From the NCBI GenBank assembly GCA_035361075.1, contig DAOSBX010000007.1, positions 1-64,000 on the forward strand: a DNA stretch of 64,000 bases, read 5' to 3'. The position numbers were made by a program, and so were the translations under genes. The DNA is from Candidatus Hydrogenedens sp. (GTDB taxonomy: Bacteria > Hydrogenedentota > Hydrogenedentia > Hydrogenedentales > Hydrogenedentaceae). Positions 17,543 through 26,709 of this stretch are shown piece by piece; positions within the stretch are counted from its first letter, which is position 1, and each line of letters opens with the position of its first letter. The notes beneath the pieces are model-generated. The model saw only the letters and a program-made list of their open reading frames with translations, was not told where the DNA came from and ran no database searches.

Positions 17543-18754
17543 ATGCATATTGTACCGATAGATGGTGGTGTATGTGCGAGTTTGGGATTTGAATCCTCTG
17601 CAGTTTCGGCAGGGATTAAAAATCCTGAACAAAAACGTTTAGATTGTGCCTTAGTAGTTTCTAAAAGCGACGCACATGTGGCGGGGACATTTACTACGAA
17701 TCGTGTAAAGGCGGAACCTGTATTGTGGTGTCAAAAAGTGTGTGAAAATGGTGTGGCACGTGCAGTGTTTATAAATAGTGGCAATGCAAATGCGTGTACA
17801 GGTAAACAAGGGAAGAGGGATGTTGAGACGATAGCAGAACAATTAGCGAGTTTGTTGCATCTTCCAAAAGAACATATTCTTGTGATGAGTACTGGCGTTA
17901 TTGGAGTTCCTTTGCCAATGGATAGAATTCGGAAAGGCATTGAAGAATGTGTCCGTTCTCTGTCAGTAGAGAATCATTTAAATTCGGCTAAAGCGATAAT
18001 GACTACTGATACGGTACCGAAAGAATATGCAGTTGCTGTTCAATTATCTAAAGGAATAGTACATATTGGAGGGATGGCAAAAGGTGCAGGAATGATTTGC
18101 CCGAATATGGCAACGATGTTATCAGTAATAACAACAGATGCGAAGATATCGCAACAGCAATTAAAATCGCTTCTTTTACGTGCAGTGAATAAATCGTTTA
18201 ATTGTATATCTGTTGATAACGATATGAGCACAAATGATTCTGTTGTTTTACTGGCAAATGGTGCATCGTCTATTTCGGTTGAAGAAGGTTCTGAGGATGA
18301 AACTATTTTTTATAATGGATTGCTTCAGGTGTGTGTATGGTTAGCCCGTAGTATTGTTTTGGATGGTGAAGGGGCAACAAAAATTGTAGAAGTGAACGTT
18401 ATGGGTGCTGATACAGAAGAAAATGCCCGTAAGGTAGCGAAGGCAGTATCTGTATCCCAATTATGTAAGACAGCATTTTTTGGTGGTGACCCTAATTGGG
18501 GACGGATTCTCTGTGCAGTAGGATATAGTGGTGTGCCTGTTATTCCCGAAAAAATAGTGTTATGGATTGGAGATGTAAAGGTGTTTGAACAGGGACTTCC
18601 TGCTCAATATGAGGAGACAATGGTTGCTGAAATTATGAAGAATAAAGAATTTTCAGTCTGTATAGATTTGGGATTAGGAACGGAAGAAGTATGTTATTGG
18701 ACTTCCGATTTGAGTTATGATTATGTAAAGATAAATGCTGATTATAGAACATAG
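17543..18754 (+). CDS. argJ: Bifunctional ornithine acetyltransferase / N-acetylglutamate synthase
   Basis: ArgJ recycles the acetyl group from N-acetylornithine onto glutamate and in many bacteria also starts the pathway with acetyl-CoA. The ATG at 17543 is chosen because GGAGAG (17530-17535) precedes it by seven bases; the frame opens at 17522 without such a site. The 403-residue precursor carries the self-cleavage site GAGMICPNMATMLS, where the Thr becomes the nucleophile of the beta subunit. FINSGNANACTGKQG and FFGGDPNWGRILCAVGYSG are family signatures. A cyclic acetyl pathway is therefore likely. It is the second gene of the arg operon. Confidence 0.95.
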   Translation: MHIVPIDGGVCASLGFESSAVSAGIKNPEQKRLDCALVVSKSDAHVAGTFTTNRVKAEPVLWCQKVCENGVARAVFINSGNANACTGKQGKRDVETIAEQLASLLHLPKEHILVMSTGVIGVPLPMDRIRKGIEECVRSLSVENHLNSAKAIMTTDTVPKEYAVAVQLSKGIVHIGGMAKGAGMICPNMATMLSVITTDAKISQQQLKSLLLRAVNKSFNCISVDNDMSTNDSVVLLANGASSISVEEGSEDETIFYNGLLQVCVWLARSIVLDGEGATKIVEVNVMGADTEENARKVAKAVSVSQLCKTAFFGGDPNWGRILCAVGYSGVPVIPEKIVLWIGDVKVFEQGLPAQYEETMVAEIMKNKEFSVCIDLGLGTEEVCYWTSDLSYDYVKINADYRT

Positions 18755-18771
18755 TTAGATAAGGAAAAACC

Positions 18772-19641
18772 ATGCAAAAGATTATTGAAAAAGCTGGGAT
18801 ATTAGTCGAGGCTTTGCCGTATATCCGTGAATTTTTTGGTAAGACGGTTGTAATAAAATATGGTGGTGCGGCTATGCTTGATGAGCGACTACGGCAAAGT
18901 ACTGCAGAGGATATTGTGTTGATGAAGTATGTAGGGATGAACCCTATTATTGTACATGGTGGTGGTCCTTCTATAAATGTGATGTTAAAGGACCTTGGAA
19001 TAACACCACAATTTAATCCACAAGGATTACGAATTACAGACGAAAAGACAATGAATGTCGTAGAGATGGTTCTAGGGGGGACGGTGAATAAGGATATTGT
19101 CGCTTTAATAAATAAGGCGGGAGGTTCTGCCGTTGGGATTTGTGGAAAGGATGGTCCAATTATTTATGCAGTAAAAAAATATGCAGATGATGGGACTGAT
19201 ATTGGGCAGGTAGGAAGAATAACACGTATCGAGACCAAGTTGATACAAGTTCTATGTGAAGCAGGTTTTATTCCTGTTATTGCACCATTAGCAACAGATG
19301 AATGGGGAAATGTCTGGAATGTAAATGCGGATACAGTGGCAGGGGATATTGCTTCCGCTTTGCGAGCAGAAAAATTGGTATTCTTAACGGACACCCCAGG
19401 ATTGTTGAGAGACCCATCAAATCCAGATACATTAATACACCAGTTAGCTTCCAGTGAAATACATCGTTTAAAAGAAGAAAAAGTTATTACAGGTGGAATG
19501 CTTCCCAAGATAGAAGCATGTTTGAAAGCATTAGATAGTGGTGTTCGCAAAACGCATATAATTGATGGACGTATCCCACACAGTTTGCTTCTGGAGATTT
19601 TTACTCGGGAAGGATTGGGAACGCTTGTATATCTTTCCTGA
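18772..19641 (+). CDS. argB: Acetylglutamate kinase
   Basis: ArgB phosphorylates N-acetylglutamate, the second arginine step and usually the arginine-sensitive one. The 289-residue amino-acid-kinase fold is complete: TVVIKYGGAAM at the N-terminus binds ATP phosphates, PIIVHGGGPSINVML and GLRITDEKTMNVVEMVL follow, and the C-terminal region has FLTDTPGLL and TGGMLPKIEAC. AAGGA lies just before the ATG. The N-terminal helix (MQKIIEKAGILVEALPYI) is the type associated with arginine-sensitive hexameric ArgB, so feedback inhibition is plausible. It closes the arg cluster; a ~56-bp gap separates it from the ExbB-like gene, with no terminator seen. Confidence 0.96.
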   Translation: MQKIIEKAGILVEALPYIREFFGKTVVIKYGGAAMLDERLRQSTAEDIVLMKYVGMNPIIVHGGGPSINVMLKDLGITPQFNPQGLRITDEKTMNVVEMVLGGTVNKDIVALINKAGGSAVGICGKDGPIIYAVKKYADDGTDIGQVGRITRIETKLIQVLCEAGFIPVIAPLATDEWGNVWNVNADTVAGDIASALRAEKLVFLTDTPGLLRDPSNPDTLIHQLASSEIHRLKEEKVITGGMLPKIEACLKALDSGVRKTHIIDGRIPHSLLLEIFTREGLGTLVYLS

Positions 19642-19697
19642 TAATTTTGCAAGAATTTTGTGGAGTAAAGAAAATATTTTGAAAGGAGAACTAAACA

Positions 19698-20333
19698 ATG
19701 CCAATGGACCCTCTTGAAATTATGTTTAAAGGTGGAATTCTCATGTGGCCTATCATGCTTTGTTCGGTGATAGGTGTATGTATTATTATTGAGCGTTTTT
19801 GGTTCCTGCGTAGAGCTGGAATTGATACCAGTGAATTTATGGATACCATTCGCCAGATATTGAGACAGAACCGTATTCAAGATGCTATAGATACGTGTAA
19901 TCGAGTTGATGCCCCTGTGGCACGAATATTAAAAGCAGGAATCATGAGGTATAAAAAATCGAAAGATGAGATACGGGAAGCCATCGAGGATGCGGGACAA
20001 ATGGAAATACCCCGATTGGAACGATATTTATCTGCTTTAGCCACGTGTGCAAGTATAGCTCCGTTGTTGGGATTGCTTGGGACGGTGCAAGGAATGATTA
20101 AATGTTTTGCAGCAATTCAAAATAAGAGAGGGCAGGTAAATCCTTCAGACCTTGCGGAAGGTATATCAAATGCATTGATTACAACAGCTGCAGGTCTTAC
20201 TGTTGCGATACCGTTATTGGTTTTTTATAACTACTTTGTATCGCGGGTAGATAACATGATTGTAGAAATGGAAATTAGTTCTTCTGAATTGGTGGATTTA
20301 TTAACACGGCATCAGGGGGATAAGGAGATTTAA
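19698..20333 (+). CDS. exbB: MotA/TolQ/ExbB proton-channel protein
   Basis: This 211-residue inner-membrane protein forms the proton-conducting channel that energises a TonB- or TolA-like partner. Three membrane segments are visible: about 12-34, 113-137 (SIAPLLGLLGTVQGMI, the conserved family core) and 158-180 (ALITTAAGLTVAIPLLVFY). The intervening cytoplasmic region is helical and charged. A strong ribosome site (AAAGGAG) precedes the start. It is followed two bases later by ExbD, then a TonB-like protein, making one energy-transduction operon. ExbB and TolQ cannot be told apart from the sequence alone; the TonB-like partner favours ExbB. Confidence 0.92.
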   Translation: MPMDPLEIMFKGGILMWPIMLCSVIGVCIIIERFWFLRRAGIDTSEFMDTIRQILRQNRIQDAIDTCNRVDAPVARILKAGIMRYKKSKDEIREAIEDAGQMEIPRLERYLSALATCASIAPLLGLLGTVQGMIKCFAAIQNKRGQVNPSDLAEGISNALITTAAGLTVAIPLLVFYNYFVSRVDNMIVEMEISSSELVDLLTRHQGDKEI

Positions 20334-20335
20334 CC

Positions 20336-20797
20336 ATGAAATTTAAACGAGCATCAGATAAAAGTAAGTTAATAAAGGCAACAATTGATTTAACGCCTCT
20401 TATTGATGTTGTTTTTCAATTGTTACTCTTTTTCATGTTAACTTCAACATTTGTGGTTCAGGCATCTATTCCTGTGGAGTTATCGAAAAGTGACTCATCC
20501 GAGCAATTGGAGCAGAAAGATGCAACTGTTACTTTAGCCTTTGGAGAAGGTGGTCCAGATAATCAAGGGGAAATATATTATACAGAGGATAGTGAAGTTC
20601 CAATTAAAAGTTGGCATGAATTGACGCGGGCTTTGGAGAACTTTTATGAACGGAGGCCCGAGGGACTTCTTTTAATTCGTCCTGACCGTCGTGTCCCTAC
20701 AGAACGACTGGTCAAAGTTCTTGGCATTGCAAATTCGGTAGGCATAAAGCATTACGGAATTGCTGCTATACCAGCAACATCCGAAACAACACAATAA
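20336..20797 (+). CDS. exbD: ExbD/TolR biopolymer transport protein
   Basis: This 153-residue protein has a short cytoplasmic N-terminus, a single membrane helix carrying the essential proton-binding Asp24 (DLTPLIDVVFQLLLFFML), and a periplasmic domain with the family ending (ALENFYERRPEGLLLIRPDR and VPTERLVKVLGIANSVGIKH). It pairs with ExbB in the proton channel core. The gene begins two bases after the exbB stop and precedes the TonB-like gene by 15 bases. The periplasmic part has a slightly longer acidic insert (EQLEQKDATVTLAFGEGG) than minimal ExbD, with no clear meaning. Confidence 0.93.
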   Translation: MKFKRASDKSKLIKATIDLTPLIDVVFQLLLFFMLTSTFVVQASIPVELSKSDSSEQLEQKDATVTLAFGEGGPDNQGEIYYTEDSEVPIKSWHELTRALENFYERRPEGLLLIRPDRRVPTERLVKVLGIANSVGIKHYGIAAIPATSETTQ

Positions 20798-20812
20798 GAA
20801 AAGATAGGTATT

Positions 20813-21805
20813 ATGAAAAAGAGGCGCACGCGAAAATCCGTGCGCAAGCACGAGAAAGACTATAAATATGATGAAGAGCATGATGGGACATTTGTAGTTC
20901 CTAAAATCTCGGAGGATTTTATTCCTAAACAATATGAAAAGGAGGGGTGGGAATATCGTATTTCGTCGACGCCACAGGGGGATTTACTAATTCAACTAAA
21001 GAAGGATCGAAGTCGCTTCATTAAAATGATACTTTTTGCTTTGATTTTACATTTATCTGCTGTGACGTTATTTAAGATTGTTGTGTATATTCCGAGGACA
21101 GATTTACAATATTTAGATATTCGTGTTATTCAAACTGATATGTCAGAAGGTTCAATTTCAGACAGGGCAGAACGTTTAAAACTATCTAATAATTTGGAAA
21201 CATTTGAAAATGAAGATGCAAGTGATATAGAGGCACTCAAACAAACAAATAAATTTGAACTACCGCAATTAGAATTTGAACAGTTGGAAAAACTTAGACT
21301 TCGCAGTATGTTGACAGAAGAGGACACGTCATTAGAACCATTGATAGCGGAATACAAAGATAGTTGGGCTCAATTTGGAGAGGGGATTAATCGAATTAGA
21401 GAATCCATTAGTGCATTAAGCCCATTTGTTGGACAGGAACCAAAAGATAAGGAGTCTTTTCGAGACACTGCTTCTCCGTTAATGAAACAATCGCTGAGTA
21501 ATAATTTAGAAATTATATATCGTTGGATAACCCCGCCATTTAACAGGGCTCTATTATTTGTTCCAGGATTGTTAGAAACATCTAAAGAAAACTTATCGGA
21601 GAAAGAAGGGATGTATGATTTTATGCTAACAGTATTACCGGACGGAAGTGTTTCTCAGGTATTGGATTTAAACATTACAGAAGATGAAATTTCAAAGTAT
21701 ATACGGGTGGAGGTGAATAAAATACGATTTGAACCATTAATTCAGGTTGATTCGCAAGAGCAAAAAGTAACAATCCGTTATCGCTTTACCAAGGTATTAC
21801 CATGA
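20813..21805 (+). CDS. TonB-like energy transducer with a basic N-terminus
   Basis: This 330-residue protein has ~68 charged cytoplasmic residues (starting MKKRRTRKSVRK), then one membrane helix (about 69-89, MILFALILHLSAVTLFKIVV), a long periplasmic acidic and helical spacer instead of the usual Pro-rich one, and a C-terminal domain reading YDFMLTVLPDGSVSQVLDL then VEVNKIRFEPL, the pattern of TonB/TolA C-terminal domains. It would deliver proton-motive force from the upstream ExbB-ExbD pair to an outer-membrane receptor. No receptor is near. The stop overlaps the next start (ATGA). The long cytoplasmic part and missing proline spacer are atypical of E. coli TonB. Confidence 0.75.
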   Translation: MKKRRTRKSVRKHEKDYKYDEEHDGTFVVPKISEDFIPKQYEKEGWEYRISSTPQGDLLIQLKKDRSRFIKMILFALILHLSAVTLFKIVVYIPRTDLQYLDIRVIQTDMSEGSISDRAERLKLSNNLETFENEDASDIEALKQTNKFELPQLEFEQLEKLRLRSMLTEEDTSLEPLIAEYKDSWAQFGEGINRIRESISALSPFVGQEPKDKESFRDTASPLMKQSLSNNLEIIYRWITPPFNRALLFVPGLLETSKENLSEKEGMYDFMLTVLPDGSVSQVLDLNITEDEISKYIRVEVNKIRFEPLIQVDSQEQKVTIRYRFTKVLP

Positions 21806-22146
21806 TAGAAATTTCAATTACAAGTGCGGTTATTATCTATTCAGTCATCATAGCGTTCGTGGGCGTTTTTTTATGGGGCTTATCTGAATTTGGTACAAGA
21901 AAAATTTATACGATGTTTAAGAACCAAAATGTATGGAAGTGTTCTTATTGTGCATTTGTTTATCTGGATACGGATGCGGAAGAAATATCTCAGTGTCCAC
22001 GATGTTATAGCTACAATGTAGCTTCTTCTATAGAAATGGAGGTTAACGATGAAAGTGGAAAAGAGATGGAAATAGAACCACGCCGTAATCCATCACATAA
22101 GAAACGTCCGCATGCTCAACATCGGGGTCCACGAAGGAGAAGGTAA
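21802..22146 (+). CDS. Small membrane protein with a rubredoxin-like zinc ribbon
   Basis: This 114-residue protein has one N-terminal membrane helix (about 8-28, SAVIIYSVIIAFVGVFLWGL). It then has a CxxC...CxxC metal site (KCSYCAFVYLD then SQCPRCYSYN), a zinc-ribbon or rubredoxin-like knuckle, and a very basic tail (HKKRPHAQHRGPRRRR). It overlaps the TonB-like gene by four bases, so it belongs to the ExbB-ExbD-TonB operon. A redox or metal-sensing accessory is possible but not shown. The tail suggests binding to an anionic surface or nucleic acid. The convergent PP2C gene stops one base away. Confidence 0.7.
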   Translation: MIEISITSAVIIYSVIIAFVGVFLWGLSEFGTRKIYTMFKNQNVWKCSYCAFVYLDTDAEEISQCPRCYSYNVASSIEMEVNDESGKEMEIEPRRNPSHKKRPHAQHRGPRRRR

Positions 22147-23082
22147 TTATTTTTGAGCCTTAAATAAGTGAATTATCTTTTTCCATAAAGAAGGTTTCCC
22201 CTCTGGAGAAATAATCACCATATTTCTGTAATTACTGAATTCGTTTGAATCCAAAGCACCCATTATTCGTATTCCAATTGCAGTGATATTGTCTGTTCCC
22301 CCTTCTTTTATGGCTTTTTCAACAAGTGCAGTAATACCTGTAAGTAAATTATCTTTTTCTAATTCTTTTTGAAGTTGTCGTTCAGAAATAAAGTTGCTTA
22401 GCCCATCGGAACATAGAAGAATAATATCGCCTACTTTTACTCGAAATGCAAATAAATCGATATCTACATTTTCTTTAATCCCTAAAGCCCGTGTGATAAG
22501 ATTTTTTAATGAATGGTTGCGAGCCTCTTCTTCTGTTATTAGCCCTTCTTTGAGTTGTTCTGCGACAATGGAATGGTCTTCAGTAATTTGTTTTATTGGA
22601 TACTCGGGTCGGTATAGATAAATACGACTATCACCTACTTGTGCTACATAAGCAATATCTCCATGTAACACTAAAACAGAAACTGTGGTTCCCATTCCGA
22701 AGTAAGTTGGGTCATTTTCGCTTAAGTCGAAAATTGTTTGATTTGCGACATTTACAGATTGAACGAGTGTTTCAGGAATGCTTGCAAGATTTGAATTAAA
22801 GTAGGTATCACTTAGACAATTTACCGCAATCTCACTGGCATGTTCACCAGCAGCCGCTCCACCCATGCCATCGGCTACTGCGGTTAATATGCCTAATTGT
22901 TTAGTTTGTTCTGGATTATCTGACCAAGAAAATAAACAACGGTCCTCATTATTAGTTCGGCGATTCCCAATATCTGAAATCATACAGACTTCCACTGAGT
23001 TATTATTCCAACTGAATATATACCGTTCTTCACTTTTAGGACCTATTTCTTTATGAATATTATGACTGGGATTCACAGCCAC
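22147..23082 (-). CDS. PP2C-type serine/threonine protein phosphatase
   Basis: This 311-residue metal-dependent phosphatase removes phosphate from Ser/Thr residues, probably opposing an Hanks-type kinase encoded elsewhere. PPM-family motifs are clear: GNRRTNNEDRC with the metal-binding Asp, VADGMGGAAAGEHASE, YVAQVGDSRIYLYR, ILLCSDGLSNFI and GGTDNITAIGI. The start is a GTG with an upstream AAAGGA. The last ~40 residues are an extra hydrophilic tail. It is the third of a minus-strand run (TSUP permease, glycosyltransferase, phosphatase) but is separated from the glycosyltransferase by ~45 bases. No kinase lies in the window. Confidence 0.93.
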   Translation of the reverse strand: MAVNPSHNIHKEIGPKSEERYIFSWNNNSVEVCMISDIGNRRTNNEDRCLFSWSDNPEQTKQLGILTAVADGMGGAAAGEHASEIAVNCLSDTYFNSNLASIPETLVQSVNVANQTIFDLSENDPTYFGMGTTVSVLVLHGDIAYVAQVGDSRIYLYRPEYPIKQITEDHSIVAEQLKEGLITEEEARNHSLKNLITRALGIKENVDIDLFAFRVKVGDIILLCSDGLSNFISERQLQKELEKDNLLTGITALVEKAIKEGGTDNITAIGIRIMGALDSNEFSNYRNMVIISPEGKPSLWKKIIHLFKAQK

Positions 23083-23127
23083 GATAATATCCTTTTATTA
23101 TGTTAATACTTTAATTTTACCATGTTA

Positions 23128-24117
23128 TTAGTATTTTGTAGTATTGAAATCGTCAGTAATTTTATTTTTTAAACCTGTTGTTCGGGTACAGATAAATAAA
23201 GGTCGTTGTTTTACCTCATCATAAATTCGGGCAATATATTCACCGAGTAAGCCAATTCCAAGCAAATTAATTCCTCCAAAAAAAGAAACCGAAATTAGTT
23301 GAGAAGCCCAAGCAGTAACAGCGAGACCTGTGATTAATTTATGATATAGAGCGAAAACGATAATAATAAAACATAACAAAAGACTGCAAAAGCCAGCAAG
23401 TCGGAAAAAGAAAAGAGGCACATAGGAAAAAGAAAAGAAGGCATTCATGGCAAGTGTCCATAAGCCACGTAGTCCGACTCTGTTTTTCTTATCATATCTT
23501 GCTCTTCTTTCTACATCAATACCTGTTTGTTTAAAGCCAACCCAACTTCTTAAACCAGGAAGGTATCGATTTCGTTCGGGACATGTCTTTATGGCATCTA
23601 CCACTTTTTTATCCAATAGTCCAAAATTGCCTGCGTCTAAAGGTAAATTAACTTGGGCGCTGATGGATAAGAGACGGTAAAATAACCATGCAAAAAAACG
23701 GAATAGAATGGTTTCTTTTCGATTTGTTCTTTTTGCAAAAACCACATCATATCCTTCTTGCCATAGTTTGATGAAATCTGAAAAACATTTTGGGTCATCT
23801 TGTCCATCTGAGTCCATGATGATAACACAATCTCCTTGGACATAGTGCAAGCCAGCAGTAATAGCAGAAGGTTGACCGAAGTTCCGTGCAAGATGTATCA
23901 CGCCAATAATATTTTGATATTGTTCAGCTAATGAATCTGCTATTTTGCCTGTGTCATCTGTACTCCCGTCGTTGATGAGAATGATCTCTGAAAATTCTTT
24001 TAAATTAAGTTTTTCAAGAGTACTTATAATCTCAGATACAAAATGTTCGAGGTATGCTCCTTCATTATATACAGGAGCAACAATTGAGAGTTTAAAATGT
24101 TCAGGTCTGTTAGACAT
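23128..24117 (-). CDS. GT2 polyprenol-phosphate glycosyltransferase (GtrB/ArnC-like)
   Basis: This 329-residue membrane-anchored glycosyltransferase is of the same group as 1433-2398. GT-A signatures are SIVAPVYNEGAYLE, LINDGSTDDTGKIADSL, HLARNFGQPSAITAG and MDSDGQDDPK. Two C-terminal membrane helices (about 232-258 and 270-294) are followed by a basic end with GLLGEYIARIYDEVKQRPLF, the ArnC/GtrB pattern. It would make a polyprenyl-phosphate sugar for later transfer by a membrane glycosyltransferase such as the GT-TPR protein at 56143. The stop of the TSUP permease lies eight bases upstream, so they are co-transcribed. Confidence 0.9.
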   Translation of the reverse strand: MSNRPEHFKLSIVAPVYNEGAYLEHFVSEIISTLEKLNLKEFSEIILINDGSTDDTGKIADSLAEQYQNIIGVIHLARNFGQPSAITAGLHYVQGDCVIIMDSDGQDDPKCFSDFIKLWQEGYDVVFAKRTNRKETILFRFFAWLFYRLLSISAQVNLPLDAGNFGLLDKKVVDAIKTCPERNRYLPGLRSWVGFKQTGIDVERRARYDKKNRVGLRGLWTLAMNAFFSFSYVPLFFFRLAGFCSLLLCFIIIVFALYHKLITGLAVTAWASQLISVSFFGGINLLGIGLLGEYIARIYDEVKQRPLFICTRTTGLKNKITDDFNTTKY

Positions 24118-24125
24118 AGTCTATA

Positions 24126-24995
24126 TTATGAAACAGATACAGGTGTTTTTGCTAACATTTTAACAAGTAACTCGATCGGGTTTATCCCAATTAATAATTG
24201 AATACCAATCATTATTGTAAGAATCATGATAACAAAATTAAAAGTTCGTTCTGAAATTTTATTGTGTAACCAAACCCCAAGAGCAGAGCCAATAGGAACA
24301 AATGGAATTAGAAAAATATCAAATGTTAATACAGACCAATCCACCAATCCTACTGCAATATAGAAAGGGAGTTTAGTTAAATTAATTAAGGTAAATGTCC
24401 ATGCTACTGTGCCTACAAATAAACTCTTTCCCAAATTTTTTGAGAAGAGAAAAAGGCTAACAATAGGACCAGCTGCATGAGCAAGTGTTGAAGTAATACC
24501 TGCAAGAATGCCGGCAATAATTCCAACCTTAATGCCGAAACTTTTTTGTTCTACCCATTTTAATGAAAATTCACGAGCCCAGATATATAAAGCAAAAAGA
24601 ATTGCGATGATTCCAACAAATTGTTTTAGGGGTTTTTCAAATTGTTGAATTCCATTTTTTCCCATATACCACCACATCATTGAGCCCAATAATATGCCTA
24701 CTATAGCTGGAAGATAAATTTCTAAAATTGGTTTCCATTGTTTGTTTTTTCTATGAACATAAATAGCATTTAAGTCACATAATATTAGTATGGGTAGTAA
24801 AGTTGCGGTAACCTTGTCAGGAGGCATAACTAACATCATAAGAGGAACGGAAATAATTCCGGCTCCACCTGCAAAACCTGATTTGCTGATGCCTTGAATT
24901 AATACACCTGATGCAACAAAAATCCAAAATATAACAGATGGTATATTAGGAATAGCATATTGTGACCAAATATGTATCACGTGATAAGACTCCAT
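24126..24995 (-). CDS. TSUP-family permease (TauE/SafE)
   Basis: This 289-residue membrane protein has eight or so hydrophobic segments and the TSUP repeat signature GISKSGFAGGAGIISVPLMML near the N-terminus, and ITSTLAHAAGPIVSLFLFS in the second half. TSUP proteins export or import small organic sulfur anions such as sulfite or sulfoacetate; the substrate cannot be read here. It leads a minus-strand operon into the GT2 gene. It is divergent from the acyl-CoA ligase across ~180 bases of AT-rich DNA. Confidence 0.88.
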   Translation of the reverse strand: MESYHVIHIWSQYAIPNIPSVIFWIFVASGVLIQGISKSGFAGGAGIISVPLMMLVMPPDKVTATLLPILILCDLNAIYVHRKNKQWKPILEIYLPAIVGILLGSMMWWYMGKNGIQQFEKPLKQFVGIIAILFALYIWAREFSLKWVEQKSFGIKVGIIAGILAGITSTLAHAAGPIVSLFLFSKNLGKSLFVGTVAWTFTLINLTKLPFYIAVGLVDWSVLTFDIFLIPFVPIGSALGVWLHNKISERTFNFVIMILTIMIGIQLLIGINPIELLVKMLAKTPVSVS

Positions 24996-25095
24996 TGTTT
25001 ACTAAGCAAATTGTTTATTATCATAAAAAAACAAAATAAGGTTGATTATACAATAATTGTCGATGTTAATTGTCCACTTAAAGTTGTATACAAAT

Positions 25096-25124
25096 TTGCT
25101 TATCACATATTTTTTCAGTATTAT
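25096..25124 (+). promoter_or_regulatory. Possible promoter for the acyl-CoA ligase
   Basis: TTGCTT (25096-25101) and TATTAT (25119-25124) are 17 bases apart and lie ~53 bases before the start at 25177, in a divergent region. Sequence match is fair, position is good. Confidence 0.35.
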
Positions 25125-25176
25125 GTTTTTGGCAGAATTATGGATTTAATTAAGGATATTTTTAAGGAGATTTGTT

Positions 25177-26709
25177 ATGTTGAACTTAGGTTACTTTCTT
25201 GAAGAAACAGCAAAGAGTTATCCAACAATTACAGCTGTGATATTGGATGACATAAAAATCACTTATGAACAGTTGAATAAATATTCAAATAGGGTAGCAA
25301 ATATCTTGAAGCAAAAGGGATTGAAAAAAGGGGATAAGGTGGCGGTGATGATACCCAATCTTCCTTATTTCCCTATGATATATTATGGGATTTTGAAAGC
25401 AGGAGGAGCTGTAGTTCCTGTAAATGTGTTATATCAAAAAATGGAAATAGAGCATTATATCCGCGATTCAGAATCGGTAGCCTTTTTTGTGTATCATGGG
25501 TGTTCTGGTGAAGCAATAAAAGCTTACCAGTCGGTTGAGTCCTGTAAGCATCTTTTTATTATTCCACCAATGGGTAATATGGAAGATTTAGAAGTTGGTG
25601 AAAATTTTAATAAATCGCTTATGGAATCCAGTGAAGAATTTGATGTTGTCCAAACAATGCCAGATGATACTGCGGTGATTTTATATACATCCGGGACAAC
25701 CGGTGCACCTAAAGGTGCTGAACTAACACATTTCAATATGTTTTTCAATGCGTATTATGCATCACATGAGATAGTGAGGGTAAAACCGGGGCAGGTAGCG
25801 TTGGTTGTGTTACCTTTATTTCATTCTTTCGGACAGACCTGTGTTATGAATGCAAGTATTTTACGGGGTGGAACAATGTCAATGCTTCCGAGATTTGAAA
25901 CACAAAAGGCAATGGAAGTTATCTCACGCGACCGAATCAATGTTCTTGCAATGGTTCCTACAATGTATGCATTTATACTTAATGCCCCGAACTGGCAAGA
26001 CTACGATTTTTCGTGTGTTCAGTTAGCTGTTTCAGGAGGTGCTGCATTACCAGCAGATATTCACCAGCGGTTTCAAGAACGATATGGGATTACTATTCTT
26101 GAAGGTTATGGTTTATCTGAGACGAGCCCTGTTGCATCATTTACAGTATTAGGAGAAGAAGTTCGTGTAGGTTCTATTGGTAAGCCTATATGGGGTGTTG
26201 ATATGAGAATTATGAGAGATGATGGAACTTTTGCTGATGCAGATGAAATAGGAGAAATTGTAATACGTGGACATAATGTAATGAAAGGTTATTACAAACG
26301 ACCTGAAGCAACAGCGGAAGTTATGCTGAATGGTTGGTTTCATACCGGTGATATGGGACGGACTGATAAAGATGGATATTTTTATATCGTTGACCGAAAG
26401 AAAGAATTGATTATTCGCGGGGGAATGAATATATATCCACGTGAAATTGAAGAAGTTTTATATACTCACCCTAAAGTTCTTGAAGCGGCTGTTGTGGGAA
26501 TACCGGATAAATTAAGGGGGGAAGAAGTGCGAGTATATGTGTCTCCAAAAGAAGGAGAAGAAATTCATCCTGAAGAAATAATGCAATTCTTGCAGGAGAA
26601 GATAGCAAAATTTAAATGGCCAAAAGATGTTATTGTTTTACCTCAATTACCGAAAGGTCCCACTGGTAAAATTCTTAAAAGACAATTAAGAAGCATGCCT
26701 ATTGTATAG
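25177..26709 (+). CDS. Long-chain acyl-CoA synthetase (AMP-dependent ligase)
   Basis: This 510-residue ANL-superfamily enzyme activates a carboxylic acid as an acyl-adenylate, then passes it to CoA. Motifs are intact: P-loop AVILYTSGTTGAPKGAELTH, GYGLSETSPVASF, hinge WFHTGDMGRTDKDGYFYIVD and the catalytic Lys in LPKGPTGKILKRQL near the C-terminus. The ribosome site is AAGGAG, then ATG. FadD-like substrates (medium or long fatty acids) are most likely, though short or aromatic acids cannot be excluded. It is monocistronic, followed by an AT-rich gap before the next gene. Its length and C-domain are normal. Confidence 0.92.
   Translation: MLNLGYFLEETAKSYPTITAVILDDIKITYEQLNKYSNRVANILKQKGLKKGDKVAVMIPNLPYFPMIYYGILKAGGAVVPVNVLYQKMEIEHYIRDSESVAFFVYHGCSGEAIKAYQSVESCKHLFIIPPMGNMEDLEVGENFNKSLMESSEEFDVVQTMPDDTAVILYTSGTTGAPKGAELTHFNMFFNAYYASHEIVRVKPGQVALVVLPLFHSFGQTCVMNASILRGGTMSMLPRFETQKAMEVISRDRINVLAMVPTMYAFILNAPNWQDYDFSCVQLAVSGGAALPADIHQRFQERYGITILEGYGLSETSPVASFTVLGEEVRVGSIGKPIWGVDMRIMRDDGTFADADEIGEIVIRGHNVMKGYYKRPEATAEVMLNGWFHTGDMGRTDKDGYFYIVDRKKELIIRGGMNIYPREIEEVLYTHPKVLEAAVVGIPDKLRGEEVRVYVSPKEGEEIHPEEIMQFLQEKIAKFKWPKDVIVLPQLPKGPTGKILKRQLRSMPIV

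Noticed and set aside
19164..19880. 238-codon minus-strand frame across argB and exbB
   Set aside because: Lies antisense to two clearly recognised genes and has no domain features.
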